This document shows positions 35,634 through 45,562 of a stretch of 62,330 bases of DNA, piece after piece; the stretch's first letter is position 1, and every line of letters begins with the position of its first letter. The stretch is from an uncultured Pelagibacteraceae bacterium (lineage in GTDB: Bacteria > Pseudomonadota > Alphaproteobacteria > Pelagibacterales > Pelagibacteraceae). The DNA lies in assembly GCA_902596325.1 (NCBI GenBank), contig CACJTN010000005.1:1-62330 (forward strand), written 5' to 3'. A program made the translations under genes and the position numbers. The notes beneath the pieces are model-generated. The model ran no database searches, was not told where the DNA came from, and was given only the letters and a program-made list of their open reading frames with translations.

Positions 35634-37007
35634 ATGCCAGTACAAAAAAATATTTATATTATAATTATTTCAGCGTTTTTGCTTTCGATTTTTACAAGTT
35701 TTTTAATAATAAAAAATTACGACAAATACGAAATTTCAACTGACGAAATTGAAAATCATAGAATAATTAAAGGTGATATACCAGATATTTGGATAGATGG
35801 ACAAACAATTAAAAATGACCTTGAAGCAGGAAAAAATTATTTTGAATCAGGTAAAGAAATATTTAGATCCTATTTACCTCCAAGATTAATCGCACTTTAC
35901 TCATATATATTTAATTATGACTTATTTGAAGATTGGGATCAAAGAATAATAAGCAGTGACAATTCAAAAATATTTTATTTGATTATTCAGTCCTTGCTAT
36001 ATTATTTTTCAATATTTATTTTTTTCAAAAAATTAATTAAATATTTTAATCCCAACATTTGTTTTTTTATAATTTTATTTTTATCTCTTGAACCCACAAT
36101 ATTTTTTTTTCATTCTACTTTTCACACTGAGTCAATTTTTTTTACAATGCAAATTTTAATGCTAACTCTTTTAATGGATGATATTAACAAAATTAGTAGA
36201 AGTATATTAATTGGAGTTTTACTGGGTATTATGTTTTTGCAGAAACTTGTTGCAATCTACTATATTATTCCAATTTTTATCTACTATATTATTAAATTAA
36301 AATATAAAGCAATAATCCCTTTTTTATTTGTCTTAATTTTGTATGTTTCAATTATTGGACTAAATGGATATGGGAATTATAAAAGAGCTGGAATTTTTTA
36401 TTTTATGCCTCCATCATCAAAAATAACACTTCATTTGTATTTTCCAAATATAATAATAAGTAAGGGAGAAAATATAAGTCCTAGTGAAGCAAAAAAGATT
36501 GTAGATACCAAAAAAACTGAGTGGATAAACAAAAACAACATAAATCTCAAAAATGAAAAAGACAGGATTATGTATTACAATTATCTACAGGATTTTTCAA
36601 TTCAAACTCTAATAAAATATCCTTTAACCTCATTTAAATATATTGCTTGGAGAACGTTGCAGACAGGAATATTAAATCCTATTTATGTTTTAGAATTTTT
36701 TTATCATGAAAACGCAAAAAAACCGGAATATTATTTAAATAGTAATTATAAAAAAATAAATTTACCTTTGAGAATAATTTATAGTGCTGTTTTATATACA
36801 ATTGTAATAATTGGTTTCTTTTATTCTCTTAGAAGAATGTCCGTGGCTAATAATTTATTGCTAGTTTTATCCTCAGCTTATATGCTGGGTCTACTTGGTT
36901 GGGCAAATAATTCAAGATATATGGTTCCTATATTAATCTATTTCTCTATTTATTTTGGTCATGGAGTAATTTGTATTTCGGAAAAATTGAAAAAGAGAGA
37001 GACATAA
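35634..37007 (+). CDS. Polytopic membrane protein, GT-C glycosyltransferase-like
   Basis: The 457-residue protein has an N-terminal helix (about 8-27), a periplasmic loop with STDEIENHR (a D-E pair like that of GT-C enzymes after helix 1) and eight to ten more helices. STFHTESIFFTMQILM resembles the helix pair of GT39/PMT-like polyprenyl-phosphate sugar transferases. I infer that it moves a sugar from a lipid carrier to an envelope glycan outside the membrane. The sequence match is weak and it could be another polytopic envelope protein. Confidence 0.6.
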   Translation: MPVQKNIYIIIISAFLLSIFTSFLIIKNYDKYEISTDEIENHRIIKGDIPDIWIDGQTIKNDLEAGKNYFESGKEIFRSYLPPRLIALYSYIFNYDLFEDWDQRIISSDNSKIFYLIIQSLLYYFSIFIFFKKLIKYFNPNICFFIILFLSLEPTIFFFHSTFHTESIFFTMQILMLTLLMDDINKISRSILIGVLLGIMFLQKLVAIYYIIPIFIYYIIKLKYKAIIPFLFVLILYVSIIGLNGYGNYKRAGIFYFMPPSSKITLHLYFPNIIISKGENISPSEAKKIVDTKKTEWINKNNINLKNEKDRIMYYNYLQDFSIQTLIKYPLTSFKYIAWRTLQTGILNPIYVLEFFYHENAKKPEYYLNSNYKKINLPLRIIYSAVLYTIVIIGFFYSLRRMSVANNLLLVLSSAYMLGLLGWANNSRYMVPILIYFSIYFGHGVICISEKLKKRET

Positions 37008-37075
37008 GTGACTAATTTGTCATATATCAAAATATATAAAATATTGATTTTATAAAACTTACTTAAATAAAAATA

Positions 37076-37450
37076 ATGCAAAATTACTTAGACCTACTTG
37101 CAAGAATTTTAATTTCTATTTTATTTTTAATAAACGGCTATTTTAAAATAATAAACTATGAGGGAACTATAGAATGGATGGAAAGTTATAACATTGCTAG
37201 TTTTTTTTTAATTCCTGCGATAATTTTAGAGATAACTGCGCCGATATTAATAATTGTAGGGTATAAAACTAAAATTGCAGCAACTTTGCTATTTTTATTC
37301 TGCTTGAGTACAGCTTTTATATTTCATCTAGATTTTTCAGATAATATGCAGGTAACTTCTTTTTTAAAAAACATTGCTTTGTCCGGAGGATTTTTATTGA
37401 TTATAATAAATGGTGCTAAAAAATTTAGTTTTGATAATATGAAAAAATAA
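37076..37450 (+). CDS. DoxX family membrane protein
   Basis: The 124-residue protein has four helices (about 5-20, 44-62, 68-84 and 97-114) and the DoxX pattern ARILISILFLINGYFKI near the N-terminus and a Gly/Phe-rich C-terminus. DoxX proteins are often tied to quinone or thiol redox, but function is not settled. The stop overlaps the pirin start by one base, and a quinone oxidoreductase follows; the three may act together in stress or redox work. Confidence 0.8.
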   Translation: MQNYLDLLARILISILFLINGYFKIINYEGTIEWMESYNIASFFLIPAIILEITAPILIIVGYKTKIAATLLFLFCLSTAFIFHLDFSDNMQVTSFLKNIALSGGFLLIIINGAKKFSFDNMKK

Positions 37451-38286
37451 TGGAACAGATAGAAGTAAACAAAATTATTGAGCCAATTCTTTCCTCCGAC
37501 GGAGCAGGTGTAAAACTGAAGAGGAGCATAGGAGTTGAACCAAATTATTACGATCCATTTTTAATGTTAGATGAGTTTGGATCTGAAGATAAAGATGACT
37601 ATATCGGTGGGTTTCCAGCTCATCCTCACAGAGGTATTGAGACTGTAACTTATATGCTTCACGGTGAATTTGAACATGAAGATAGCACAGGTTCAAAAGG
37701 TAAGATGAAAGCTGGTGATGTTCAGTGGATGAAAACAGGGAGTGGCATCATTCACTCTGAGATGCCAGCTATGACAGGAGGTAAACTACAAGGTTTTCAA
37801 TTGTGGATTAACATGCCAGCAAGTCTTAAAATGTCTAAACCAAATTATATTTATATCAATTCAAAAGAAATGCAGGTTTATAAAGATGACGAAAAACAAG
37901 TTAAAACTATTGCTGGTAAATTTGAAAATGCTGAGGGCCCTATAAAGGGTCACAACGTTGAACCAATTTATTTTGATGTAGAATTAAATAAAGATAAATA
38001 TTTCAATTTTTCTTTACCCACAACTCACAATTCTCTTATATATTTAGTAAATGGTGAGATAAAAATAGGAGACAAGGACCATAAAAAAGCAGATGGTTCA
38101 AATTTAATTTTATTATCAAAAGGAGAAAAGTTAAAAGTAAAAGCCATTACAAATGCTAAGTTTTTACTAATTGCTGGAAAACCTATAAATGAAAAAATTG
38201 CTAGAGGTGGCCCGTTTGTTATGAATACAAAATCCGAGATACTTGAGGCTGTAAATGATTTTCATAATGGAACTTTTGTGAAATAA
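37450..38286 (+). CDS. Pirin family protein
   Basis: The 278-residue bicupin protein has the pirin metal-binding motif PAHPHRGIETVTYML (two His), then GEFEHEDS and QWMKTGSGIIHSEMP, as in the pirin/YhhW group. Some bacterial pirins are quercetin dioxygenases; the substrate here is unknown. Starts are coupled to DoxX (1-base overlap) and the oxidoreductase (1-base overlap). Confidence 0.92.
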   Translation: MEQIEVNKIIEPILSSDGAGVKLKRSIGVEPNYYDPFLMLDEFGSEDKDDYIGGFPAHPHRGIETVTYMLHGEFEHEDSTGSKGKMKAGDVQWMKTGSGIIHSEMPAMTGGKLQGFQLWINMPASLKMSKPNYIYINSKEMQVYKDDEKQVKTIAGKFENAEGPIKGHNVEPIYFDVELNKDKYFNFSLPTTHNSLIYLVNGEIKIGDKDHKKADGSNLILLSKGEKLKVKAITNAKFLLIAGKPINEKIARGGPFVMNTKSEILEAVNDFHNGTFVK

Positions 38287-39257
38287 TGCATGCAGTAGAA
38301 ATTAAAAAAACTGGCGGTCCTGAAGTTCTTGAAATCAAGGATATAAAACTATCAGAACCTAATTCTGGAGAAGTTTTAATTAAACAAACAGCAATTGGCT
38401 TAAATTACATTGATACTTATCATCGTTCGGGTCTTTACCCAGTGCCCCTACCTTCTGGTATCGGGTTAGAAGGCGCTGGTATTATTGAAAAAGTTGGACC
38501 TGAAACAAATGGTTTCAAAGAGGGTGATAAAGTTGCATATGCAGCAGCTCCAATTGGTTCCTATGCTACACACAGAATTTATCCGACTAAAAGTTTAATT
38601 AAAGTGCCAGATGGAATTGATCTTGAAATTGTAGCAGCAATAATGACAAAAGGCCTAACTACTTTTTATCTCCTACATAAGACTTATGAAGCAAAATCTG
38701 GTGAGACAATTCTATTTCATGCAGCTGCAGGGGGAGTGGGCCAAATTTTTTGTCAATGGGCAAAGAGTTTAGGCTGCAATGTAATTGGAACAGTTGGGTC
38801 AGAGGAAAAAATTGAAGTTGCAAAAAAATTTGGATGCTCACACGTAATTAACTACAATAAAGAAGATTTTCATAAAGAAGTAATGAAAATTACTAACGAT
38901 GCGGGGCTACCGGTTGTCTACGATGGAGTGGGTAAAGTTACAATGGAGAAATCACTGTTATGTTTAAAAATGAGAGGTACATTTGTGTCATTTGGCAATG
39001 CGTCAGGAAAACTTGAACCATTAGATGTGGGAAAGTTAATTGCTCCAAAAGGTTTATTTTTAACAAGACCAAGTATAGCTCACTACACTGCAACTAGAGA
39101 GGAGTTAGATGAGGCAGCATCAAAATTATTTGAAATGATTAAATCAAAAAAGGTAATTGTTGAATTATTTAAAAAATACTCTTTAAACGAGGTAATTCAG
39201 TCTCATAAGGATTTAGAGGGAAGGAAAATAATTGGACCAGCAATTATCACTCCTTAA
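38286..39257 (+). CDS. qor: NADPH:quinone oxidoreductase (zinc-free MDR type)
   Basis: The 323-residue protein is a medium-chain reductase without zinc ligands. It has IGLNYIDTYHRSGLYP, the NADP-binding loop AAAGGVGQIFCQWAKSLG and the C-terminal SHKDLEGRKIIGPAII motif of Qor. It reduces quinones or related enones with NADPH. The 3' end overlaps the convergent DUF2721 gene by 11 bases. Confidence 0.92.
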   Translation: MHAVEIKKTGGPEVLEIKDIKLSEPNSGEVLIKQTAIGLNYIDTYHRSGLYPVPLPSGIGLEGAGIIEKVGPETNGFKEGDKVAYAAAPIGSYATHRIYPTKSLIKVPDGIDLEIVAAIMTKGLTTFYLLHKTYEAKSGETILFHAAAGGVGQIFCQWAKSLGCNVIGTVGSEEKIEVAKKFGCSHVINYNKEDFHKEVMKITNDAGLPVVYDGVGKVTMEKSLLCLKMRGTFVSFGNASGKLEPLDVGKLIAPKGLFLTRPSIAHYTATREELDEAASKLFEMIKSKKVIVELFKKYSLNEVIQSHKDLEGRKIIGPAIITP

Positions 39258-39654
39258 ATTTTACATCCATGTCAGACAAGTGTAATTTAAGTGCCTTAGT
39301 AGATATTTGAATTTCTCTTATAAAAAAAATAATTGAAATCATCATCGATAGACAACAAGATGCAAATATTATTCTTGCAGAAAAAACCTCGTCTAAATAA
39401 AGAGCAAATACTGTACCCATATTAAATAAAAAGCCAAATGCCGCAAACAATATTGAAAATTTTAAAACACTTATTCTATTATTCAAATTGATTAGTTGGC
39501 TCTTCCATTCTGGTGGCGTGTGTTTTTCAAAAACATATTCGTCGTGTATTTTTCTTATTAGATTACTCAATGTGTGAAATCTATTGCTATAAACAGCCAT
39601 TATTAAAGGTATAGCTGGAAACATCAATGCAGTTACTGTGTAGTCAATATTCAT
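39247..39654 (-). CDS. DUF2721 membrane protein
   Basis: The 135-residue protein has three hydrophobic helices (about 7-22, 60-80 and 88-110) and the DUF2721 start pattern ALMFPAIPLIMAVYSNRFHTLSNLIR. No function is known for the family. It is convergent with qor and divergent from ubiA (50 bases between starts). Confidence 0.78.
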   Translation of the reverse strand: MNIDYTVTALMFPAIPLIMAVYSNRFHTLSNLIRKIHDEYVFEKHTPPEWKSQLINLNNRISVLKFSILFAAFGFLFNMGTVFALYLDEVFSARIIFASCCLSMMISIIFFIREIQISTKALKLHLSDMDVKFKE

Positions 39655-39704
39655 ATTGATTAGGTTTGATAAACTTGTTTTGCTTTGCTATTTACAAATA
39701 AAAT

Positions 39705-40574
39705 ATGTCAAAAAAATTGCAAAGTTTCATTGATTTAACAAGAATAAAACGACCCATAGGTTATATGTTGTTATTTTGGCCATGCTTGTGGGGTTTAACA
39801 ATTGGTTACGATTTTAATAAAGATATAAATCTTTTTATTTTTTACTTAATTTTATTTTTTTTAGGTTCGGTTCTAATGCGTTCAGCCGGGTGTATAATAA
39901 ATGATATTGTCGATAGAAACATTGATACTAAAGTAGAGAGAACAAAAAGTAGGCCAATAGCTTCGGGTAAAATCTCTGTTAAAGAGGGTTTGTTTCTTTC
40001 ATTATTTTTATGTTTGATTGCATTAGGTGTGTTGCTACAATTTAATAAACTTACAATAGTTTTAGCATTAGCATCTATGCCTTTAGCGTTTACTTATCCT
40101 TATATGAAGAGATTTACTTACTGGCCTCAACTATATTTAGGTATTACTTTTAATTATGGTTTATTGCTAGGATGGTCATCAATACAAAATAATATAACAA
40201 TTATACCCTTGGTTTTTTATTTTGGAGCCATATTTTGGACATTAGGATATGACACAGTCTACGGATTTCAGGACATAAAAGATGATGAAATTATAGGAGT
40301 AAAATCTACATCAATTAAATTTAAGAATAATCCAAAAATTTTTATCGTAATATGTTATCTAATTTCTATTATTTCTTTAATTCTAACTGGCTACTTGATG
40401 AAATTTAGTTTGATATTTTATTTATTTTTACTATTTCCGATCTTTCACCTATTTATTTACCAAATTAAAAACCTGGATATAAATAATCATTTACAATGCC
40501 TAAAAATTTTTAAATCTAATAACTCTTTTGGTATGTTGATATTTTTAAATATTTTAATAGGAAAACTTATTTAG
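39705..40574 (+). CDS. ubiA: 4-hydroxybenzoate polyprenyltransferase
   Basis: UbiA prenylates 4-hydroxybenzoate in ubiquinone synthesis. The 289-residue membrane protein has eight or so helices and both Asp-rich motifs: NDIVDRNIDTKVERTKSRPI (N-x2-x-D-x3-D) and DTVYGFQDIKDD. The N-terminal IDLTRIKRPIGYMLLFWPCLWG is the UbiA signature. The adjoining qor and respiratory genes need quinones. msbA follows 3 bases downstream. Confidence 0.95.
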   Translation: MSKKLQSFIDLTRIKRPIGYMLLFWPCLWGLTIGYDFNKDINLFIFYLILFFLGSVLMRSAGCIINDIVDRNIDTKVERTKSRPIASGKISVKEGLFLSLFLCLIALGVLLQFNKLTIVLALASMPLAFTYPYMKRFTYWPQLYLGITFNYGLLLGWSSIQNNITIIPLVFYFGAIFWTLGYDTVYGFQDIKDDEIIGVKSTSIKFKNNPKIFIVICYLISIISLILTGYLMKFSLIFYLFLLFPIFHLFIYQIKNLDINNHLQCLKIFKSNNSFGMLIFLNILIGKLI

Positions 40575-40577
40575 TTT

Positions 40578-42317
40578 ATGGAAAATAAAATAATTTTAAA
40601 AAGACTATATAATGATTATACAAAAAAGTTTTTACCTAAAATTTTGTTGTCAGTATTTTTCTCATTGATCGTTGCGGGTAGTACTGCTGCTATTGCCTGG
40701 TTGCTAGATCCTGCAATCAAAAAAATATTTATCGATAAAGATGAAAAATTAATCTTAATTATACCGGTAGCAATAATTTTAGCCTTTTCTTTAAAAGGGG
40801 GTTCATTATATTTTGCAAAAACAATATTAATTAGAACAGCTCAAGAAATTACTAAAATCATACAAATGCAAGTTATGAGGTCACTCATAACAGCGGATAC
40901 GGAGGTAATTGACAAAAAGCATACCGGTAAGTTCATATCTCATTTAACTTTCGATGTAAGTTTAATTTCAAGACTTGTAAGTAATGTTATTTTGAATTTA
41001 ACCAAAGACAGTTTTACTCTCATAGGACTATTGATTGTTATGTTTTATCAAAACTGGAAGCTTGCTTTTTTCGCAATTATTATGATCCCTTTAGCAACAA
41101 TTGCTGCGCGTTCGCTTGGTAAAAGGATAGGTAAAGTTACGGTCGAAGCAGCTGATAGAACTGGGGAGCTTAGTACTTATTTAATAGAAATATTTAAAAA
41201 TCATAAAATGATAAAAATTTTTCAAAAAGAGAATTATGAATTTGGTAGAACAGAAAGATTTATAAATAATCTAAAAGATAAAGTAATAAAAATAGAAACC
41301 GTTTTAGTAAGAGCTTCGCCAATTATGGAAACACTTACTGGTTTAATGATTGCACTTTTAATTTTCTACTCTGGAAAACTTATAATGAGTGGAGAGCTTG
41401 GTTTAAATAATTTCTTTTCCTTTTTGGCTGCCATGATGCTTGCTTATCAACCTGTGAGATCTTTAGCAACTTTGAACATGAGTTTAAATCAGGGGCTAGC
41501 TGCAGCAAAAAGAATTTTGCCATTAATTGACAATGAAAACAAAATTAAAGAATTAGAAAATGCAAAAGAATTAAAAATTAGCAAAGGTGAAATTAGATTT
41601 GAGAAAGTAAATTTTAAATATAATAAAGATGAAGGAGAAGTTTTAAATGATATTGATATTTTTATAGAGGGAGGTGAGATGACTTCGTTAGTTGGTCACA
41701 GCGGCGCTGGTAAATCATCATTGTTGAATCTAATACCAAGATTTTATGACAGAGATGATGGTGATATTAAAATAGATAATCAATCAATTTACGAAACTAA
41801 AATAAGATCACTAAGATCAAATATTTCACTTGTGGCACAAGATATAACCCTTTTTGATGACACGATCAGGAATAATATTTTATACGCCAATCCAGATGCT
41901 TCAAATGAAGAACTAAATGAAGCGGTAAAATTCTCTTCTTCAAAAGAATTTATTGAAAAATTACCAAACCAATTTGAGACCTTAATTGGTGAGAATGGAA
42001 TTAGACTATCGGGGGGTGAAAAACAAAGGATATCTATCGCAAGAGCGATGCTGAAGAAAAGTTCAATTATTCTTTTAGATGAAGCAACATCATCTTTAGA
42101 CTCAGATACAGAGACAAAAATTCAAGAAGCCATTAAACTTTTAACAAATAATAAAACTACACTTGTTATTGCCCATCGATTATCAACTATTAAAAATTCC
42201 AAAAAAATATATGTTATAGATGACGGTAAAATTGTTGCAGACGGAAATCATGAAAATCTTCTTAAGAATTCTGAAATTTATAAAAATTTCTACGAGAAAC
42301 AATTAAGAAAAGATTAA
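40578..42317 (+). CDS. msbA: ABC-type lipid A flippase (MsbA family)
   Basis: The 579-residue half-transporter has an N-terminal six-helix membrane domain (about 20-310) and a C-terminal ATPase with Walker A GHSGAGKSS, signature LSGGEKQR, Walker B IILLDEATSSLD and the H-loop IAHRLST. It belongs to the MsbA lipid exporter group. The following genes waaA, lpxK and lpxL support the flipping of lipid A core across the inner membrane. Confidence 0.9.
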   Translation: MENKIILKRLYNDYTKKFLPKILLSVFFSLIVAGSTAAIAWLLDPAIKKIFIDKDEKLILIIPVAIILAFSLKGGSLYFAKTILIRTAQEITKIIQMQVMRSLITADTEVIDKKHTGKFISHLTFDVSLISRLVSNVILNLTKDSFTLIGLLIVMFYQNWKLAFFAIIMIPLATIAARSLGKRIGKVTVEAADRTGELSTYLIEIFKNHKMIKIFQKENYEFGRTERFINNLKDKVIKIETVLVRASPIMETLTGLMIALLIFYSGKLIMSGELGLNNFFSFLAAMMLAYQPVRSLATLNMSLNQGLAAAKRILPLIDNENKIKELENAKELKISKGEIRFEKVNFKYNKDEGEVLNDIDIFIEGGEMTSLVGHSGAGKSSLLNLIPRFYDRDDGDIKIDNQSIYETKIRSLRSNISLVAQDITLFDDTIRNNILYANPDASNEELNEAVKFSSSKEFIEKLPNQFETLIGENGIRLSGGEKQRISIARAMLKKSSIILLDEATSSLDSDTETKIQEAIKLLTNNKTTLVIAHRLSTIKNSKKIYVIDDGKIVADGNHENLLKNSEIYKNFYEKQLRKD

Positions 42318-43568
42318 ATGTTTTTTTTATATAGATTAATAATAAATACTATTTTAATTTTATCACCAATTATAATCATCTTTAGAATTCTCAAAAATAA
42401 GGAGGATCCTATTAGATTTAAAGAAAAATTAGGTATATTTGAAAAAAAAAGTATTAAAGGTAAACTTATTTGGTTTCATGGCTCGAGTGTAGGGGAAATT
42501 TTAAGCATAATTCCTTTAGTTGAAAAATTTGAAAAAAATAAAAATATAAAAAATATTCTAATCACATCTAATACTTTTAGCTCATCAAAAGTGTTAAAAA
42601 AGTTTAGACTTAAAAAGACTATTCACCAATTCCTGCCAATAGACTCTAGGATATTAGTTAAAAAATTTTTATCTAATTGGGAACCTTCAGTGGCAATTTT
42701 TATAGAATCAGAAATTTGGCCAAATTTTATAAATGAAATTAACCGAAAAGAAATACCATTAATATTAATTAATGCCAGAATGACTAAAAAAACTTTTTTA
42801 AAGTGGAATAATTTGAAAAATTTTTCAAAATCAATTTTTAATAAATTTAATTTAACCTTATCTCAAAATAAAGAGACTATGTTTTTTTTAAAAAAGCTAG
42901 GATCTAAAAATATCAAAAACTTTGGGAATTTAAAATTTTCAGAAAATAAATCAATTAAAAATAATAATATTAAATCTAAAAAATTATTAAAATTTTTTAA
43001 ATCGAAAAATTTTGTATTTGGAGGAATAAGTACACATTCTGGAGAAGAAGAATTTTGTGGTAAAATACAAACACTTATAAAGTATAAAATTAAAAATAGT
43101 TTAACCGTCATTATTCCACGACATATTGATAGATGTACAGATATAATTATGCGTTTGCAGAATTTAGGATTAAAAGTACATCTTCACAGTGACAAGTCGA
43201 ACATAGATAAAAAAACAGATATTTATCTTGTAGATAGCTTTGGTGAAACAAATTCGTTTATAAATCAATGTAATATTGTATTTTTAGGTGGTTCTGTGAT
43301 TAAGCGCGGAGGACAAAATCCATTAGAGGCTATAAGGTTAAAATGTAAGGTTTTACATGGACCTTATACTTATAATTTTAGTGAGGTATATGCTTTGTTG
43401 AGAAATCTTAATTTGTGTTTTGTAGTTAGGCATCCAAATGAAGTAATAAATCATCTAAATTTCACAAAAAACAAAAAAAACAAAATAAATAAAAATTTTA
43501 TCAATTTGAATTCTTTAGGTAAAAAAATTCTTAAGGATAATTATAATGAAGTATTAAAATATATTTAA
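42318..43568 (+). CDS. waaA: 3-deoxy-D-manno-octulosonic acid (Kdo) transferase
   Basis: WaaA transfers Kdo onto lipid IVA. The 416-residue GT30 protein has one N-terminal anchor helix (about 5-22), then IWFHGSSVGEILS with the catalytic Glu, ESEIWPNF and VTVIIPRHIDR-type nucleotide-binding motif (IIPRHIDR), and GGSVIKRGGQNPLEA. It starts directly after msbA (0 bases) and shares a base with lpxK. Confidence 0.94.
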   Translation: MFFLYRLIINTILILSPIIIIFRILKNKEDPIRFKEKLGIFEKKSIKGKLIWFHGSSVGEILSIIPLVEKFEKNKNIKNILITSNTFSSSKVLKKFRLKKTIHQFLPIDSRILVKKFLSNWEPSVAIFIESEIWPNFINEINRKEIPLILINARMTKKTFLKWNNLKNFSKSIFNKFNLTLSQNKETMFFLKKLGSKNIKNFGNLKFSENKSIKNNNIKSKKLLKFFKSKNFVFGGISTHSGEEEFCGKIQTLIKYKIKNSLTVIIPRHIDRCTDIIMRLQNLGLKVHLHSDKSNIDKKTDIYLVDSFGETNSFINQCNIVFLGGSVIKRGGQNPLEAIRLKCKVLHGPYTYNFSEVYALLRNLNLCFVVRHPNEVINHLNFTKNKKNKINKNFINLNSLGKKILKDNYNEVLKYI

Positions 43569-44494
43569 TGCAATTTAAAAAACCTAAATTTTGGGATAAA
43601 AACAGGCAAACAATATTTTCACTAATTTTATTTCCTTTAAGTATAATTGTAAATTTTGTCGCCAAATTAAAACGTTTAAAAAAAGGAAAAAAGTTTAAAA
43701 TTCCAATTATATGCATAGGAAATATTTATTTAGGTGGCACTGGAAAAACCCCTATTTCAATAGAAATATTTAAAATTTTAAGCTCGATTAATAAAAAACC
43801 CGTTTTTATTAAAAAGTTTTATCCATATATTCATGATGAAATAAATATTCTCAATAAAATTGGTCCAGTAATTTCTGAAAAAAGTAGGATTAAATCTTTA
43901 AAAAGTCTAGATAATTCAAATTACGAAGTTGCTTTATTAGATGACGGGTTTCAAGATACAAAATTTTTAAAAGATTTATCCATTGTTTGCTTTAATGAAA
44001 CTAATTGGATTGGAAACGGTAATATAATTCCCTCAGGCCCGTTGAGAGAGTCATTAGATGCTTTAAAATATGCAGACTGTATAATGATAAAAGGCAAAAA
44101 AGATCAAAAAAAAGAGATACAATTATTAAATTATAATAAAAAGTTACAGTTTTTTTATTTTGATTATAATATTGAAATTGATAATTCAATTAGAGAAAAA
44201 AAATTTATAACTTTTGCAGGAATTGGTAATCCAGAAAGTTTTTTTGAATTGCTTATAAGAAAAAATTTAAATGTGATAAAAAAAATTAGTTTTCCTGATC
44301 ATCATAAATTTACAAATAATGATTTAGATAAAATTATAAATTTTGCTAACGAAAATAATGCAATAATATTAACAACAGAAAAAGACTATGAAAGACTTGA
44401 GCATAAATATAAATCATTAATTTATTTCACAAAATTAAGTGTCAAAATTGAAAAATTTGATGTTTTTAAAAATTTAATTAAGGAGAAAATATGA
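43568..44494 (+). CDS. lpxK: Tetraacyldisaccharide 4'-kinase
   Basis: LpxK adds the 4'-phosphate of lipid A. The 308-residue protein has an N-terminal helix, the Walker A-like loop GNIYLGGTGKTP and the family motifs LLDDGFQ and PSGPLRES. TFAGIGNPESFFE and FPDHHKF further match LpxK. It lies between waaA and an acyltransferase with overlaps of 1 and 4 bases. Confidence 0.95.
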   Translation: MQFKKPKFWDKNRQTIFSLILFPLSIIVNFVAKLKRLKKGKKFKIPIICIGNIYLGGTGKTPISIEIFKILSSINKKPVFIKKFYPYIHDEINILNKIGPVISEKSRIKSLKSLDNSNYEVALLDDGFQDTKFLKDLSIVCFNETNWIGNGNIIPSGPLRESLDALKYADCIMIKGKKDQKKEIQLLNYNKKLQFFYFDYNIEIDNSIREKKFITFAGIGNPESFFELLIRKNLNVIKKISFPDHHKFTNNDLDKIINFANENNAIILTTEKDYERLEHKYKSLIYFTKLSVKIEKFDVFKNLIKEKI

Positions 44495-45351
44495 AATCAC
44501 TAAGATATTTTTTCGAGTATATTATTATCAAATTTTTATTTTTTATTTTTAGTTTACTTGGATATTCTAGAGCTTCAAATATAGGTGAGAAAATTGGAAA
44601 ACTTTTTGGACCATTAATTAGGGATAACAAGAAAATAATACATAATTTAAAAGAGTGTAATATCGGCAACAATGATCATGATAGAACCGTTATAGTAAGT
44701 GAGATGTGGGGCAACTATGGAAGAATACTAGCTGAATATCCTTTTATAAAACATTTCAGAAATTCAAATTTAAGTAAATATATTACATTAGAGGGAAAAG
44801 ATATTTTAGATGAGATTATAAGAGAGAAGAAAAGTGTAGTTTTTATTTCAGCACATTTTAATAATTTCGAATTAATGGCATTGTGTCTTGAAAAAGCAGG
44901 AATAGATTTAGCTGCAATATACAGACCTTTAAACAATTTTTTTTTAAATAATACCATGGAAAATATAAGAAAAAAATATATCTGCAGAAACCAGATAAAA
45001 AAAGGTAAGTCTGGAAGTAGAGAAATATTAAAATTTATAAAACAAAATTTTTCAATTGCACTGATGATTGATCAAAGAGTAAGTGAGGGCGTGAAAAGCA
45101 ATTTTTTTAACAGATTAGCGCTAACAACAAGTATACCAGCGCAAATTATTAAAAAATATGAGCTTGAGATTGTCCCTGTTTATATTGAGAGAAAGAACAA
45201 AATAAATTTTAATATGAGTATAGATAAACCAATTAAATTTAATAATAAATCTGAGATTATTGATATAACCAATAGATTAAATAATGTTATAGAAAAAAGA
45301 ATTTTAAGTAATCCCAGTCAATGGATATGGACACATAATCGTTGGAAATAG
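44491..45351 (+). CDS. Late lipid A acyltransferase (LpxL/HtrB family)
   Basis: The 286-residue membrane-anchored protein adds a secondary acyl chain to Kdo2-lipid IVA or a related substrate. It has one N-terminal helix (about 10-24) and the acyltransferase motif SAHFNNFE (H-x4-E), then MIDQRVSEGVKSNFFNRLA and a C-terminal NPSQWIWTHNRWK, characteristic of the LpxL/LpxM family. Chain choice cannot be told. It closes the lipid A block and is convergent with the DUF2093 gene. Confidence 0.92.
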   Translation: MKSLRYFFEYIIIKFLFFIFSLLGYSRASNIGEKIGKLFGPLIRDNKKIIHNLKECNIGNNDHDRTVIVSEMWGNYGRILAEYPFIKHFRNSNLSKYITLEGKDILDEIIREKKSVVFISAHFNNFELMALCLEKAGIDLAAIYRPLNNFFLNNTMENIRKKYICRNQIKKGKSGSREILKFIKQNFSIALMIDQRVSEGVKSNFFNRLALTTSIPAQIIKKYELEIVPVYIERKNKINFNMSIDKPIKFNNKSEIIDITNRLNNVIEKRILSNPSQWIWTHNRWK

Positions 45352-45358
45352 TATGAGT

Positions 45359-45541
45359 TTATTTAAATTTTTGTGATGCTTCCTTATAAGAAAAATAGGC
45401 TTCCTGTTTATCGACATTCCAATATGTAAGTTTTTCTAAACTAATTTCCTTTCCAGATACTGCACAAACAACATGATCTCCGTGTTCTATAACTTCGTAA
45501 TTATTTGGCAAATATTTTAATTTTGCTAATTTTTTTAACAT
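45359..45541 (-). CDS. DUF2093 protein
   Basis: The 60-residue protein is DUF2093: KLKYLPNNYEVIEHGDHVVCAVSGKEISL leads to LTYWNVDKQEAYFS, the family core. Function is unknown. I used ATG 45541 (MLKKLAKLK); a start at 45601 would add an unlikely tail and overlap purD. It is divergent from purD with 21 bases between starts and lies tail to tail with the acyltransferase. Confidence 0.8.
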   Translation of the reverse strand: MLKKLAKLKYLPNNYEVIEHGDHVVCAVSGKEISLEKLTYWNVDKQEAYFSYKEASQKFK

Positions 45542-45562
45542 TTTTAGTTTATAAGTTAATAC

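Noticed and set aside
32000-37007. Mobile element origin of the sugar cluster
   Set aside because: I found no transposase, integrase, flanking direct repeats or tRNA at the borders, so transfer remains only a possibility from gene content.
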